A stretch of DNA of 64,000 nucleotides from Rhizoclosmatium globosum (taxonomy: Eukaryota > Chytridiomycota > Chytridiomycetes > Chytridiales > Chytriomycetaceae), in NCBI GenBank assembly GCA_002104985.1, contig MCGO01000069.1:124001-188000 (forward strand). The letters are read 5' to 3'. Below the pieces are notes generated by a model. It was not told the origin of the DNA. It made no database searches and worked only from the letters and a program-made list of their open reading frames with translations. The position numbers and the translations under genes were made by a program. Of the stretch, positions 1 to 10,298 are shown in pieces (the stretch's first letter is position 1; each line of letters starts with the position of its first letter).

Positions 1-199
1 ACAATAGCTCTTGGAAGATATGGCACCAGCTATAAGGACAACATTAGTTCCTTTGACGCAGAGGAAACAAAATCACCAGCAGAATCAGACACTAAAATTA
101 CTCAAGCTTCAGATGACCCAATCCCAGATGTAGTGCTTCTATCGCTGATGCTACTCCTCCACATCAAGATGGATCACCAAAACCAACATCCACAATATA
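1..199 (+). pseudogene. 3' tail of a gene cut by the window edge, frame interrupted
   Basis: From base 1 a frame rich in acidic and polar residues is open (ending around SDDPIPD near base 129). A natural-looking tail, ASIADATPPHQDGS and on to a stop at 197-199, lies in another frame. One extra base between about 110 and 135 (for example in the CCC at 107-109) would join the two. No domain is recognisable. It is either the end of a real gene with a one-base sequence error or a decayed tail; a splice could also change the frame but no good site was found. Confidence 0.25.
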
Positions 200-574
200 A
201 ACTTGAAGTAACCACGTCAAAAATCAAAGCTCCTTGTCTCAGTGAAATTTGTTCTAGAGTTCGAGCCTGTTGTTGCACCAACCTCAAAACCTGAGACAGA
301 CACAGCTGGATGCAAGAGCTGATCATTAGCATTCTTGCATTGTTTGTAGGCTTATGTTTTCTTTTAGTTTTAATTGACAGCACTTCTCCTTCAGGTGTCT
401 CTTGTCGTATTCTGTCACCACCTTTGATAGACATTCTCATGTCACTTGGCTTGAAAGAGCTTGCTTCTAATGCAAAAAAGAGTGGACAGTCCATTGAGAT
501 TCTGCCAAATGAGAAGAGGCTCCTGAATTACTTGATTGGTTAGTTGTTCCATGGAGTATAATGCAACAGCCTTA

Positions 575-1135
575 GGGGTGGTCAAAGTTGGGTGTTTTGG
601 ACAATTTTCAAAAGTGTGAAAAGCGAAGTTTTGAAATGGCCAAAATCCCCTTTTCGAACCCAAAAGAGAACCTCTCCCTCGCTTTTCAATTTTGCTTTTG
701 GGAGCCGCTTTTGAGTTTTGCGATTCGATTTTGCTTTTCACGACCTAATCCGCTATGACAAACACCTCAAGAGGCTGTGGTTCGAAACTGCAACTCTGAC
801 CATCCCTTTCCGACAGTTTCAAACTGCCGCTTTCAAAATGATGAAACTGCGCTTTTCAAACGCCCCAATGTTTGCTGCGAAGATTGGGGTGTTTGAAAAG
901 TGATGTTTCAACCTTTTGAAAAGTGGTGGTTCAAAACCTGTTGACAAGGAGGGTCAGAGTTGAGGTTTCAAATCGCTCCTTCTTAGTGTTCTGCTTTTAG
1001 CGGTCTTGGTGGTGAATTGCGAAATCGAATCGCAAAACTGAAAAGTGACGCCAAATTGCGATATCGAAAAGCGAGGGAGAGCTTCGCTTTTCGTGCTTTT
1101 CAATCTTGTCCAAAATCCCTTACTTTGACCATCCC
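575..1135. mobile_element. MITE-like nested inverted-repeat element
   Basis: The ends are imperfect inverted repeats: GGGGTGGTCAAAGTTGGG at the left matches the reverse complement of CTTACTTTGACCATCCC at the right, and the similarity runs on through TTTTGGACAA. A TA dinucleotide flanks each side (573-574 and 1136-1137), consistent with a TA target-site duplication. Two further copies of the end sequence lie inside, pointing inwards (CAACTCTGACCATCCCT at 791-807 and GGAGGGTCAGAGTTGA at 948-963), so the element is two short inverted-repeat units or one element nested in or joined to another. The interior is made of short A/T-rich direct and inverted repeats (AAAAGCGA, GCTTTTCAA). There is no transposase. 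Short open frames across it are chance frames. Confidence 0.55.
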
Positions 1136-1137
1136 TA

Positions 1138-1615
1138 TTATCCATAAGAGCAATTCTGATCATCTTCAGTCAAAACTTTATTGGAGACAATATCAACATT
1201 CCTGCTTTACCTAGAAGGCAACAAAGTCAACACATGGTCAATGGCCTAAACTCCAAACAGGTGCTGGAGGCGTGGGCAGCACATCCCTCCAAGAACAAAT
1301 GTTTGTAGTTTGACAGTTTGTGGATGCTAACGTTCATCTCATCAGAAAAATCTCCCTACCTGTATTCATACATTTCTCCAGCAATCTGGCACACTTTGGA
1401 CATGGAAGAAATTGTTGCACTGTACTTGTAAAGTTTCTCTGTATTTGGCTACTATTTTGTTTTTATGACGTTTGTTATGTTTTTTGTTCGTCAATGATGA
1501 TTCCAATAGGAATGTGTTATTGGAAATGAGTCATCACGTGACTTTGCAAAGTGACCTTGGCGGGGTTTGAAGTGGGTGCCTACACGGCCGGACGGAGAAA
1601 AACCACCTCTAGCTT
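1138..1615. other. Intergenic, nothing recognised
   Basis: No coding frame with supporting features on either strand. A small hydrophobic frame at 1320-1529 is not supported by any motif. A 12-nt palindrome (ACTTTGCAAAGT) lies near 1540-1551 inside a region of inverted GTCACGTGAC-like sequence. Confidence 0.4.
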
Positions 1616-2422
1616 TTAGCAAGCTAAAAAGGACTCAATGTATCCTATACTCTTCAAGTTCATTGAATTCCATTCAAATACATTCAAATGCTCCAAAAGA
1701 GGAAACTCTCCAAGTCCATCTACTGCATAGTTTCGTACAGGGCAAATTATAGTCACGACATTTACTTTCAGTTCCCGCAAACTCCTACAGCAACGGATAT
1801 CTGAGAAATCTTCATTGCAAGCAATAACTTCGAGAGCTCTTAGTTTAGGAGGTTGGCAATCAGGCGTGAAACAGACAACATCACACTTCAGCTGCTCTAG
1901 ATTTACCAACAACTCCCACGGGACATGACAATTAGCTGAGCAAATATCAAGCCTTTTAAGAATTACAAAATGAATAACGTCTTGAGAGCATGAATAGTGG
2001 GACAGAAATGATCGCAGAAAATCGCCAATGTGTTCAGTATCACTAAACAATGGCTTGTACTCATAGTCTCGATAGTCATAAGTATCTAGGTTTGGAACAC
2101 GGGCCACGACAGACTCAATCCAGAAGGCATTGTCAAGGAATGCTGATTTCACATTGGGTCCAAGTCCTTGAAGTACCGTCCGAATCAAAGGAGATCCGAG
2201 TTCAATGTTCAGCTTCATTTTGCTTATGTGTTTTAATCGAACCAATGAGAAGTATTTGCAAGTTGAGAGGAGAAAGAGAACATCTTTGAGAGGAAGTCCG
2301 CAGTCATTGACAAGATATGGATGGATCAGGAACAGCGCATGAGTGATTAAGGACACGTGTGCACCTTGAATCGTTGTGATTAATCGGCCTGGGACCATGG
2401 CTGTTGTGGAAGGAGGAGTCAT
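1616..2422 (-). pseudogene. Truncated F-box-like/LRR paralogue
   Basis: This 268-residue frame is clearly related to the full-length genes at 2845-4566 and 8429-10171: it shares the N-terminal block HPYLVNDCGLPLKDVLFLLS and STCKYFSLVRLKHISKMKLN, and the middle block VPWELLVNLEQLKCD. The ATG at 2422 was chosen because it lines up with the start of the 573-aa paralogue; the longer frame upstream has no ATG. It stops after SIGYIESFLAC, where the full-length copies enter their leucine-rich repeats, and the next 200 bases do not resemble the repeat region. The copy therefore holds only the F-box-like head and linker. It may be a 5' duplicate that lost its repeats, or a short protein that still folds; no frameshift is seen before the break. 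Confidence 0.7.
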
Positions 2423-2844
2423 TAAATTGATCTTTTTCTTTGCTTCCTCAGAACATACCACGTAGTACTTGTAAACGTGTTTTATCCATTTGGCGGGTCT
2501 GTGTCAAACTTTTTGTATCAGAGCTTGAAAGCATGTAAGATAATTACGTGGCTGTCTTCGGTTGAAGAAGCAATGAAGATTCCTGATTTCTTTTCAAAAT
2601 AATAGACAAGAAAAATCAATTGAGACGTGTGTTTTGGAAATAAAAGAGTTCATTGTTTGCAGGCTCGGACAATTACCAAGGCATAAAGTCTTCAATTTAT
2701 CACTCCATACTCGTCTCCAACATCAGGAATTCACGTATTTTCTGCTGGACGTTGATGATCAGCGGAGCATACTGAACTTCGCCGATCTAGATCACGTCAA
2801 GCAGTTTAAACAAGCAGGAGAATATTTTCTTAAACCCAATAATT
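2423..2844. other. Spacer between two LRR paralogues
   Basis: About 420 bases with no supported gene. It holds the upstream region of the truncated copy and the 3' flank of the next gene on the minus strand. Open frames here on the plus strand are the antisense of the neighbouring LRR gene or chance. Confidence 0.4.
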
Positions 2845-4566
2845 TTAATATGATTTGCATTCCTTCCAGTTTGCGACAGTATAATCAAACAGACGGTGTT
2901 CGCATTGCAAAATTTGAAGCCGGATTTCCCTCAATGGCTCCAACGTAGTGATTTTTGTACGATAGCAATGCAAATTCTCAAGTGTGAATATTTCTGCGAG
3001 TGGAGAAACATCTGCGACAGCTGTATTTGAAACAACCAACTCTTTTAAGGTTTTGTGGCCCCTCAGAAATGACAAATCTGAAAAGTGAATGTTGTCACTC
3101 AAGCAAACTCTCTTCAAGCATTGTAGTGACACTAATGCCATTACACCTTCGTTTGTCACATTTGCATCACTTGCTCTAAGCTCTTTCATTTTAGTAGAAT
3201 GGGTGATTGGATTAAGATTTGAAACTTGTGTGTATGACACATCCAATTCCTCCAAAGCAGTCAACCCTGTCAGCGGAGATAAATCAGAAACCATTGTCAT
3301 GTTCAATAGTAGTGTGCTCAACAGTGTCAAATTCTTCAGGGCTGAAATGTCAGATACAGCAGTCTCTTCGAGGTTTAGATATTTAAGTTGGAAACAATTC
3401 TTCAAGGGAGACAAATCACTAACGCGAGTCTTAAACATATCAATAGTATGAATAAGGGGCATGGATGAAATAAAGTCGATGGAATTGAGGTTGGAAGCCT
3501 CGCGTAAATCGATTTCTCGTAAATTGACCAGTGATGCCAATGGAGTGAAGTCAGACACAATACTTTGACAAAGGCCCAAAAATTCTAAGTTAATAAGATT
3601 GTGCAGCGGCGATGTATCCACAAGCTTGTGTGAAACTAAAAACAGCGAGGTCAAAGACGTCAGAGACTTTAACGGGGTTATGTCCATTGCGTTTGGAACA
3701 ACAAGGCTTAATTCCTCCAGATGTTGATGGAGTATAGCCATTGATACATTAGTAGCGTATTCGGCTTCAATTTCAATGAACCGGAGCGATGGGATGAGCC
3801 CAATATTATTCAAGTTCATAGAGGCCCAATTCTGCACTTCTAACCGCTCTAAAAGTTGAAACTCATCTTTTGCGAGATACTTTCGAGCAGGGCCAATTCT
3901 GGCGACAGTATCCACAGTCAGTTCACTCAAACTCCTACAACAACGAATCTCCGCAAAATCCTCATTGCAAACAATAATGTTGAGCACTCTCAGTTTCGGA
4001 GGGTGGCAATCAGGCGTGAAACGAACGAAGTCGCATTTCAGCTGTTCCAAATTCACCAACAGTTCCCATGGGACATGAAAATCAACCGAGCGAATGTCAA
4101 GTCTTTTCAGGATCATGAAGTGAATAAAGTCTTGTGAGCAAAAATGGCGAGACAGAAGCATTTGCGATAAACAGCCAAACTTTGTAGAAAGTAATTTCCT
4201 GTACTCATAATCGAGATGCACATACTTGTCTGGGTTTGGAACGCGGGCAATCACAGTGCCAATCCAGCGGGTATTGTCAAGTGAGGCTGATTTCACGTTA
4301 GGTCCAAGTCCTTGAAGTACCGTCCGAATCAAAGGAGATCCGAGTTCAATGTTCAGCTTCATTTTGCTTATGTGTTTTAATCGAACCAAGGAAAAGTATT
4401 TGCAAGTTGAGAGGAGAAAGAGAACATCTGCGAATGACAGTCCGCAGTCGTCAACAAGGTAGGGATGGATCAGGAACAGCGCATGAGTGATTAAGGACAC
4501 ATGTGAACCATGGACCGTTGGGATTAATTTGCCTGGGACGATGGGTGTTGTGGAAGGATAGGTCAT
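2845..4566 (-). CDS. F-box-like protein with SDS22/internalin-type LRRs
   Basis: Single-exon gene, 573 residues. Residues about 25-70 (HPYLVDDCGLSFADVLFLLS then TCKYFSLVRL) have the pattern of an F-box: a hydrophobic helix, a short acidic loop and an LLSTCKYF core. Residues about 160-570 are leucine-rich repeats of 22-23 residues with the SDS22/internalin spacing, seen as repeated VSDLSPL, VSDISAL and VADVSPL segments. F-box/LRR proteins usually pick substrates for SCF ubiquitin ligases; that role is inferred, and the F-box match is weak enough that another helical adaptor is possible. A truncated copy lies just downstream on the same strand and a 580-residue paralogue 4 kb away, so this is a local family expansion. 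Start: ATG at 4566, conserved with the paralogue. Confidence 0.8.
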   Translation of the reverse strand: MTYPSTTPIVPGKLIPTVHGSHVSLITHALFLIHPYLVDDCGLSFADVLFLLSTCKYFSLVRLKHISKMKLNIELGSPLIRTVLQGLGPNVKSASLDNTRWIGTVIARVPNPDKYVHLDYEYRKLLSTKFGCLSQMLLSRHFCSQDFIHFMILKRLDIRSVDFHVPWELLVNLEQLKCDFVRFTPDCHPPKLRVLNIIVCNEDFAEIRCCRSLSELTVDTVARIGPARKYLAKDEFQLLERLEVQNWASMNLNNIGLIPSLRFIEIEAEYATNVSMAILHQHLEELSLVVPNAMDITPLKSLTSLTSLFLVSHKLVDTSPLHNLINLEFLGLCQSIVSDFTPLASLVNLREIDLREASNLNSIDFISSMPLIHTIDMFKTRVSDLSPLKNCFQLKYLNLEETAVSDISALKNLTLLSTLLLNMTMVSDLSPLTGLTALEELDVSYTQVSNLNPITHSTKMKELRASDANVTNEGVMALVSLQCLKRVCLSDNIHFSDLSFLRGHKTLKELVVSNTAVADVSPLAEIFTLENLHCYRTKITTLEPLREIRLQILQCEHRLFDYTVANWKECKSY

Positions 4567-4733
4567 TTGGTTGGTTGATATTTTATCTTCTTTTCTTCCT
4601 TTAATTCTTTTCTAAATTTTACTATCCAATTCTAAAAGCAAATGGCTATTGCAATTTACTTCAGTTAAACAAATCCCAGTGGACTTTGACAAATCTTAAA
4701 GCCATGTATTTAACTGAAAGGTGAAACTCAAAC

Positions 4734-6105
4734 TTAAGAACGAAGACAGAGTACTTCATACTCATCTCTTGTCACCTCCTTCTCAGCATACGGAGCCCGA
4801 ATCGCTTTCCACTCCTTCGCCACTCCACCACAAGTCCACACATCCCGTGCCCCAATGCCAAGGAATCCTCCCTCCCTCTTCACAACTGCTCTTGCAACAT
4901 AAATCAGTTCTCCATCCCGTCCAACACCCCCAACAACAGCATTCGCAGGAATCTCACCCTCCTCCGCTCCAACCCACCGACTCCCCTCCACTCCACAAAG
5001 AACTTCATGCCCAAAGTGGATCTCAACTTCCCGTTCCAAATACGTAACAAGAGGACACGTTTTATCCGCGCGGATCTTTCCAAGAACATACGCGGCTCCA
5101 ATCTTGACACGAGCAGCGTAAATCTGCACGCCATCGGAATCCTTCCCGATCTTGAACGCGTTTTTGGGGACACCACCCGCTGGACCGACTGAGACCCAGT
5201 TATTCGAGAGCTTGAGCCCTTGAACAAGGCGTTGGACTTTCACGACGCGAGAGTCGACGCCAATGTATTGGTTGTTGTTGCAGAGAAGGGTCGTCTTGTC
5301 TTCCTTGGCATAATACACATGTCCACCGAATTCCGGTGCGACTTCGAGTTCCAAGGGAGAAAAAGTGTCTGGATTCGCAGCAACAAATGTAGAGTGTCCG
5401 ATTTCACGGTAAATGATCGAAACGAGTTCAGAGCAGAACACTGTTTCGTCTTTTTCTTCGACGTCTTTGGTTGTGGTTTCGTATTCCTTGAGATCTTTGT
5501 GGAGGGAGGTGGAGGCAGAGGCTACGACGCGGAGAGGGTTTGTGAGTGGGTAGCTGTAGGATTTGTATTTGTTGTAAATGTCCAAGACAAAGTTTGGGTT
5601 CTGGGTGAGCTTTTGTTGTAGGAGGGAACGGGCTTCGGGAGTCAAGGGGCAGATTCCAACGTTCGCATCTGTTTCTTCGACGACGGCAGCAAAGTCTCTG
5701 ATTTGAGGACCAAGGTGGCATCCGTCCTCTTCCACTTTGTGGTCGACAGGAAGGATTTTAGAGTCTGTGAACAGTACAGGCTTAGAATCAAGTTTGTATC
5801 ATAATATTAGGCTACTCACATACGTAACCCAGGATTTCACCAGAGAAACCGCTTTCAAGGATGTATATCTTTCCATCCTCGAGGCAATCGATTGGCAACA
5901 CAGTCTTGTCGACAAGGATGCCCGCATGCGTCCAGATCTCATGGAAGGGCGTCTTCAATTCAGGAACAACTTCATGGAGTGTAATCTTCTTGATCAGTTT
6001 GGAGACAGGATCGCTGTCGAGACCTGCAAAGAGGACAGTGTCAAGCGGTTGGAGCTTGTATTCGGTTGGTTGAACCGACTGTGGTGTAGTAAGGGCAGCA
6101 AGCAT
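4734..6105 (-). CDS. NlpC/P60-like papain-fold enzyme fused to two DM9 repeats
   Basis: Two exons (6105-5820 and 5764-4734); the 55-nt intron 5819-5765 has GTGAGT and TTCACAG ends and the joined frame reads GYVYSKILPVDHK. Product 438 residues. The N-terminal half resembles the permuted papain-like YiiX/YebB family: DTVLF near residue 22, a candidate catalytic His at 60 in WTHAGILV, and a candidate Cys at 206 in VFCSELVSIIY. Members cleave peptide or amide bonds, or move acyl groups. Residues about 275-438 hold two DM9 (DUF3421) units: NWVSVGPAGGVP...IYAARVKIG and RWVGAEEGEIP...LIYVARAVV, ending in DEYEVLC. DM9 proteins bind sugars or microbial surfaces in some animals. No signal peptide is seen. 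The combination suggests an enzyme aimed by a carbohydrate-binding module; this is inference. Confidence 0.75.
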
Positions 6106-6356
6106 GATGCGCGCGAAAATGGAGTCAAAGTGGATTGATTTGGTCTTTTGTGGATGATTTTAAGGCTGCACTCAGGCCGAGTTCGACAAGTGAGTGTGCA
6201 CAGACTCCAGTTACAAATTGCTACTTAACAAAGGTTCGACTGCCAATAACTGTATTATGAGGTCCATCAACACGCTAAAAACAACAATAAATAAGCATAG
6301 AACATATGGAGAAAATGAAAGCGTCATAGAAATGTCCAGCATTTACAGCTCTTGAA

Positions 6357-7449
6357 TCAAACTGGCACAATTGCATCTTCATCATGCAAGACCCAAACAC
6401 GATCATACTCGTCCTCTTCGTAGTCTCCTTCACTGTCACTATCGTAACCTTTTGAAACTAATTCAACTCCTTCCTCTTCGTCTCCATGCTGCCCAGAAAT
6501 ACCTCCCACTTGAATTCCTCTCTTTCCTCCAACAACACCTTCCTTGACACCGGGATTCGCAAACAAGAGCGCAACGACATCGGTCCATGCTTTCATATAA
6601 TATTCCGAAATTCTGGCAAGTGCAGCGATTCCAGTGAGGCAAAGCGTAATGACAGCATTCAGTCCCAAAGTGTATGAAGACACGAGAGCGAGCAGAATCA
6701 AGGCAAATGGAGTGAGCGCAAGAGCAATGCTGGAACGAGTGTATGTATTTCGAACTGGAAGGAATGATTCGTTCAGTGTATAGATTTGAAGTGTTTTTGA
6801 TGACGTATGAGGGTATGAGAGTAGTGGAAGAGTCGGCAAGAGGAGAGTGACTGTTATCGGCCTATAAATGAACGAGGACGTCAGTGTGAAGTATCAAAGA
6901 GGAACTTGGTTGCAACATACCACAGATACACAAGCCACTGACTGCCAACAATCAACCCAAGAAACGACGAAAAGCAGTCAATGACAAGAAATGAGGCCAA
7001 GTAGTACTGGAATCGATCGAAAAGCGAAGGAATAGTTGATGAAGGTGAAAGCATTGACAAGTGATCCATAAAGTGGAAGAGCAAAGAAAGAACAACTGGT
7101 TCAATGGTTTAATCGTTGATGCAATAGAATGACAGGTAGCTTACGCAGGAGAGACGATAGATACGCCAGGCAGAGTGATATGGTTGTGGGTACAGAACTC
7201 AATGATGCCTCAAAGAAAGGCAAGTACAACGCCAGAACCTAATCAAAGCATAATAAGCTACAGTGCACCCACTCAACAGAAAAGACAAGTCCAAACCAGA
7301 GCCACTTGTCCAAGTACTCCAATCAACAGTCCAACGCCAAACACCCGTCCAATCCAAAGCCCGATAAACTTCCTCTTTGAACTCTGGAACAACTGAATAC
7401 AAAGCGATCCAGTCGATGCCGAAAGAAGAAGCCCTGAAACCACTTCCAT
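6357..7449 (-). CDS. Multi-pass membrane protein, family unknown
   Basis: At least four exons on the minus strand: 7449 to about 7278, 7238-7145, 7095-6921 and 6861-6357. The last two introns join cleanly (SSLLLVLSLLFHFMDHL and WLVYLWPITVTLLLP). The junction between exons 1 and 2 is unresolved: the likely donor after TGTCTTTTCT and the acceptor GATTAG do not match in phase, so a site may be misplaced or a base missing. The predicted protein has about six hydrophobic helices (SGLLLSASTGSLCIQLF, LWIGRVFGVGLLIGVLG, YYLASFLVIDCFSSFLG, SIALALTPFALILLALV and others) and an acidic cytosolic-looking tail (GDEEEGVELV, DSDSEGDYEEDEYD). I do not recognise the family. Its ATG is 21 bases from the start of the divergent gene at 7471. 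Confidence 0.6.
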
Positions 7450-7470
7450 CTTTAAAAGGGAACAAAACAA
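7450..7470. promoter_or_regulatory. Very short divergent intergenic space
   Basis: Only 21 bases separate the ATG of the membrane protein on the minus strand (7449) from the ATG of the gene on the plus strand (7471). The core promoters or 5' untranslated regions must overlap the opposing gene, or one of the starts is further inside. Confidence 0.5.
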
Positions 7471-8312
7471 ATGAACTCTCCGCAAAAGAAACTCAAACTG
7501 ACCCTTCCTCGTAAATCTATTCACGATGTAACTATCTTAATTCTACTCGATATCAGCTGCTGTGCTAATTGTACCCTTAAATACAGAGACCTAGGACACC
7601 TGTTGGCCAGGCATTCAAATCACCCAAGGGCAAACAAACCAACCAAGACCCGTCAATCCTCGCTCTTCATTCACACATTATCACTGAACCCGTCGCATGT
7701 GCCCCCAAAAAGATTACACTGAAGCCGCCTGCTCAGCCAACCACAATCAAACTAAGAGTGCCTGACTCTGCATCAACCGGTACATCAAGTACTGCCACTG
7801 CTACTGCGACAAAGAACTCTGAAAATACTCCCGCTCGTCATTCCCTGCGTATCCCACGGGTCCCCGTCGCTTCCTATTACATTCCCCCTCCACCTTCTCT
7901 CTCTGGGGATCCTGTCGCCCCTCCTGCTCCGCCGCGAAAGATTGTTTTGAAGACATCTAAGAAGACGCTGGCGGTAGAGAAAGTCGATGAAGTGAAGGAT
8001 AAAGCTGAGCCGATAAATGGAGAGGGTGTCGAGAATGATAATGATGGAGCAGGAGAGGGGGAGAGGAAACGGAAAGATGGGTCTTTGAAAAGAAAAGTAC
8101 CAGATGCTATCAAGAAAGGGGAGGGTGTCGTTGTCGATACCGTGGACGTGTCAAAGGAGGAGGCCTCGAATGTTATCAGAATCACTGAATCTCAAATCAA
8201 ACGCGACTTTTTCGCTTTTATGGAGCAAAGGAGGCGAAAGATTGATTTGATGTTGAAGGAAATAGGGGAGAAGGAGGGAGAGGATGAGGAAAAGACTGTT
8301 GCGGTGATCTAA
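7471..8312 (+). CDS. Basic low-complexity protein, probably nuclear
   Basis: Two exons, 7471-7527 and 7587-8312, joined across a 59-nt intron (donor GTAACT, branch-like CTAATTG, acceptor ATACAG); the joint reads SIHDRPRTPVGQAFKSP and gives 260 residues. The reading frame starting with GTG at 7758 continues upstream without a stop, so the upstream exon is needed to supply an ATG. The protein is rich in Lys, Pro, Ser and acidic residues with several basic patches (KKLKLTLPRK, ERKRKDGSLKRK) that could be nuclear import signals. The C-terminal helix SQIKRDFFAFMEQRRRKI is amphipathic. No domain is recognised. A repeated theme of short K-[IV]-x-L-K segments (KLKLTL, KITLKPP, TIKLRVP, KIVLKTS) may be a binding motif. 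Confidence 0.6.
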
Positions 8313-8428
8313 TAACATCACGATTAAACTATTATGACTATACCCAGATCAATTTTATGTTTATTCTGTATTGAAAGCCTCGACACGGTGTTTGTTCTAG
8401 GACCTATAATATTCCGAACAACAAACCA

Positions 8429-10171
8429 CTACCACTGGAAAGTCCAGAAACAGTTCTTCCAGTGTTTTTCATAGTCAACAATCAATAAATGTTTTCGGCA
8501 AGTCAGTCTCTTCAAAGGTATTCCTCGCAACGGCTCCAGCGTTTTGACATAACGAGAGCAATAGAAGATACGGAGTGTCGATATACGCGCAAGAATAGTT
8601 ACATCTTCCACAGCTGTTTCAGATATTCCCAAAGTTGTCAAAGTTGTGTTGCACCTGAGGAACGACAGGTCAGATAAGGTTGAATTATTGTCCACGATTA
8701 TTTCCTCAAGATCAGTCAAGTACACCAATTCTGACACACCTTCGTTTGTCAGTCTACAATTTCTTGCTTCGAGGGTTTTCAATCGAGTGCATGTCGCGAT
8801 AGGGTTTAGATTGGACACCATTGAGTAGGATATGTTTAATTCCTCCAGAAGACTTAAGTCTCCAATAGGCGATAAATCCGAAACATTTGTCTCCGTCAAG
8901 CGTATTGATTTCAAGTTTTTCAAAGTAACGAGAGCTGAGATATCAGAAATGGGACACTTTGATATAAGTAATGAGCAGAGGTTCGTACAACTGCTCAAAG
9001 GCATTATATTTTGGACTGTCGTTTCGCATAGTATCAGTAATGAAAGCTGCGTCAATTTTGTGAGAAATTCGACATCAGTTAGGTTGGGTGCCTCATCAAT
9101 CTGTAAATAATTCAAGCGGAATAAGCTCTGTAAAGGGCTAAAGTCAAAACTTATACACCTTTGAATGACTAGAGTTTCCAAGTTGATAAGTTGGTTGATG
9201 GGTCTCAAATCTGAAATTTTGTTATTCTCCAAGCGCAGGTCAGTCAGCAAGCTTAATTCTGCAAGCAACGGGAAAGTTTTGAGAAATAGAGTATTCAAAG
9301 TCAGTTCTTTAAGGTATCGGTGTTGCCAGATTATCATCGAAAGATCCTCCGCCGGGGTTTGGATCTCAAGCTTTCGTAGAGATGACATCGAATTAATTGT
9401 ATCAAAGTTATCTGTTTTCCAATGCCAAATTTTGAGGTAGGACAATGTAGGAAGGGAACCTTCGATGAGAAGGACTTGAGCCACACTATCAATTGCATTT
9501 GCAACAAATGGATTGTGCACTTCACTCACGTCCAATGTTTGCAAACTAGAACAACCAAACAGTTCAACGAAAGTATCACTGCACATGTCAATCGTGAGAT
9601 CCCTTAATTTTGGGGGATGGCAGTCTGGAGTGAACCGCACAAAATCACAGTCCAGTTTTTCCAGGCTCACCAACGAGTTCCACGGAACTTGCGCGGAAAT
9701 CGAAGCAACTTTGAGACTATTCAGAGCCAAGAATTGGACCACATCTGGGTAATGTAGCAACTGATCTGAAGGTAAGAACGATGCCCATAACAGGATCGTA
9801 TTACTCCTATACGAAGAAGGGCCAGACCAATAAAATTTCCAATCAGAAGCAAGAGTCGTATTTGAGCGAATCCAAGAACGAAAGTCCACTTTTGCTTCCT
9901 TGATTGAAGGCCCAATTACCCGCAGTCGCTGATTCATCAAAGGGCAACCAAACACAATCTTAAGCTTCATTTTGCTTATGTGGTCCAATCGAGCCAGGGA
10001 GAAGTATTTGCAAGTTGAGAGGAGAAAGAGAACATCTTTGAGTGGAAGTCCGCACTCATAAACAAGATATGGATGGATCAGGAAGAGTGCATGAGTGATT
10101 AAGGACACGTGTGAGCCTTGAAACGTTGTGATGAGTCTGCCAGAAGTGGCTGGGGAAGATTGGTAATTCAT
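8429..10171 (-). CDS. F-box-like/LRR protein, second full-length paralogue
   Basis: Single exon, 580 residues. The head (LFLIHPYLVYECGLPLKDV then LLSTCKYFSLARLDHISKMK) matches the gene at 2845-4566 nearly residue for residue, while the middle of the protein is much more divergent, including loss of the IELGSPLIRTVLQGLG block. About twelve SDS22-type repeats follow (ISDLRPI, ISDISAL, VSDLSPI, VEDVTIL), then a short C-terminal tail with CRKHLL. The pattern, a fixed head and changing repeats, is what is expected if the head binds a common partner and the repeats recognise varied targets; that is inference. It is on the same strand as the other two copies but separated from them by three unrelated genes. 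Confidence 0.8.
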   Translation of the reverse strand: MNYQSSPATSGRLITTFQGSHVSLITHALFLIHPYLVYECGLPLKDVLFLLSTCKYFSLARLDHISKMKLKIVFGCPLMNQRLRVIGPSIKEAKVDFRSWIRSNTTLASDWKFYWSGPSSYRSNTILLWASFLPSDQLLHYPDVVQFLALNSLKVASISAQVPWNSLVSLEKLDCDFVRFTPDCHPPKLRDLTIDMCSDTFVELFGCSSLQTLDVSEVHNPFVANAIDSVAQVLLIEGSLPTLSYLKIWHWKTDNFDTINSMSSLRKLEIQTPAEDLSMIIWQHRYLKELTLNTLFLKTFPLLAELSLLTDLRLENNKISDLRPINQLINLETLVIQRCISFDFSPLQSLFRLNYLQIDEAPNLTDVEFLTKLTQLSLLILCETTVQNIMPLSSCTNLCSLLISKCPISDISALVTLKNLKSIRLTETNVSDLSPIGDLSLLEELNISYSMVSNLNPIATCTRLKTLEARNCRLTNEGVSELVYLTDLEEIIVDNNSTLSDLSFLRCNTTLTTLGISETAVEDVTILARISTLRIFYCSRYVKTLEPLRGIPLKRLTCRKHLLIVDYEKHWKNCFWTFQW

Positions 10172-10298
10172 TTACTCATTGATTATAAGAACGAAATAAT
10201 CTATTAACAAGGAAAGAAGAAAACAAACCAATCTTTTGTGAAATCCACAAGAAACAACGAATCGTTGAGTTCTAAGAAACCACAATATACTGTCTTGA

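Noticed and set aside
310..543. Small plus-strand frame with a hydrophobic N-terminus
   Set aside because: No homologous motif, no splice partner, and it lies next to the repeat element; length and composition are within chance.
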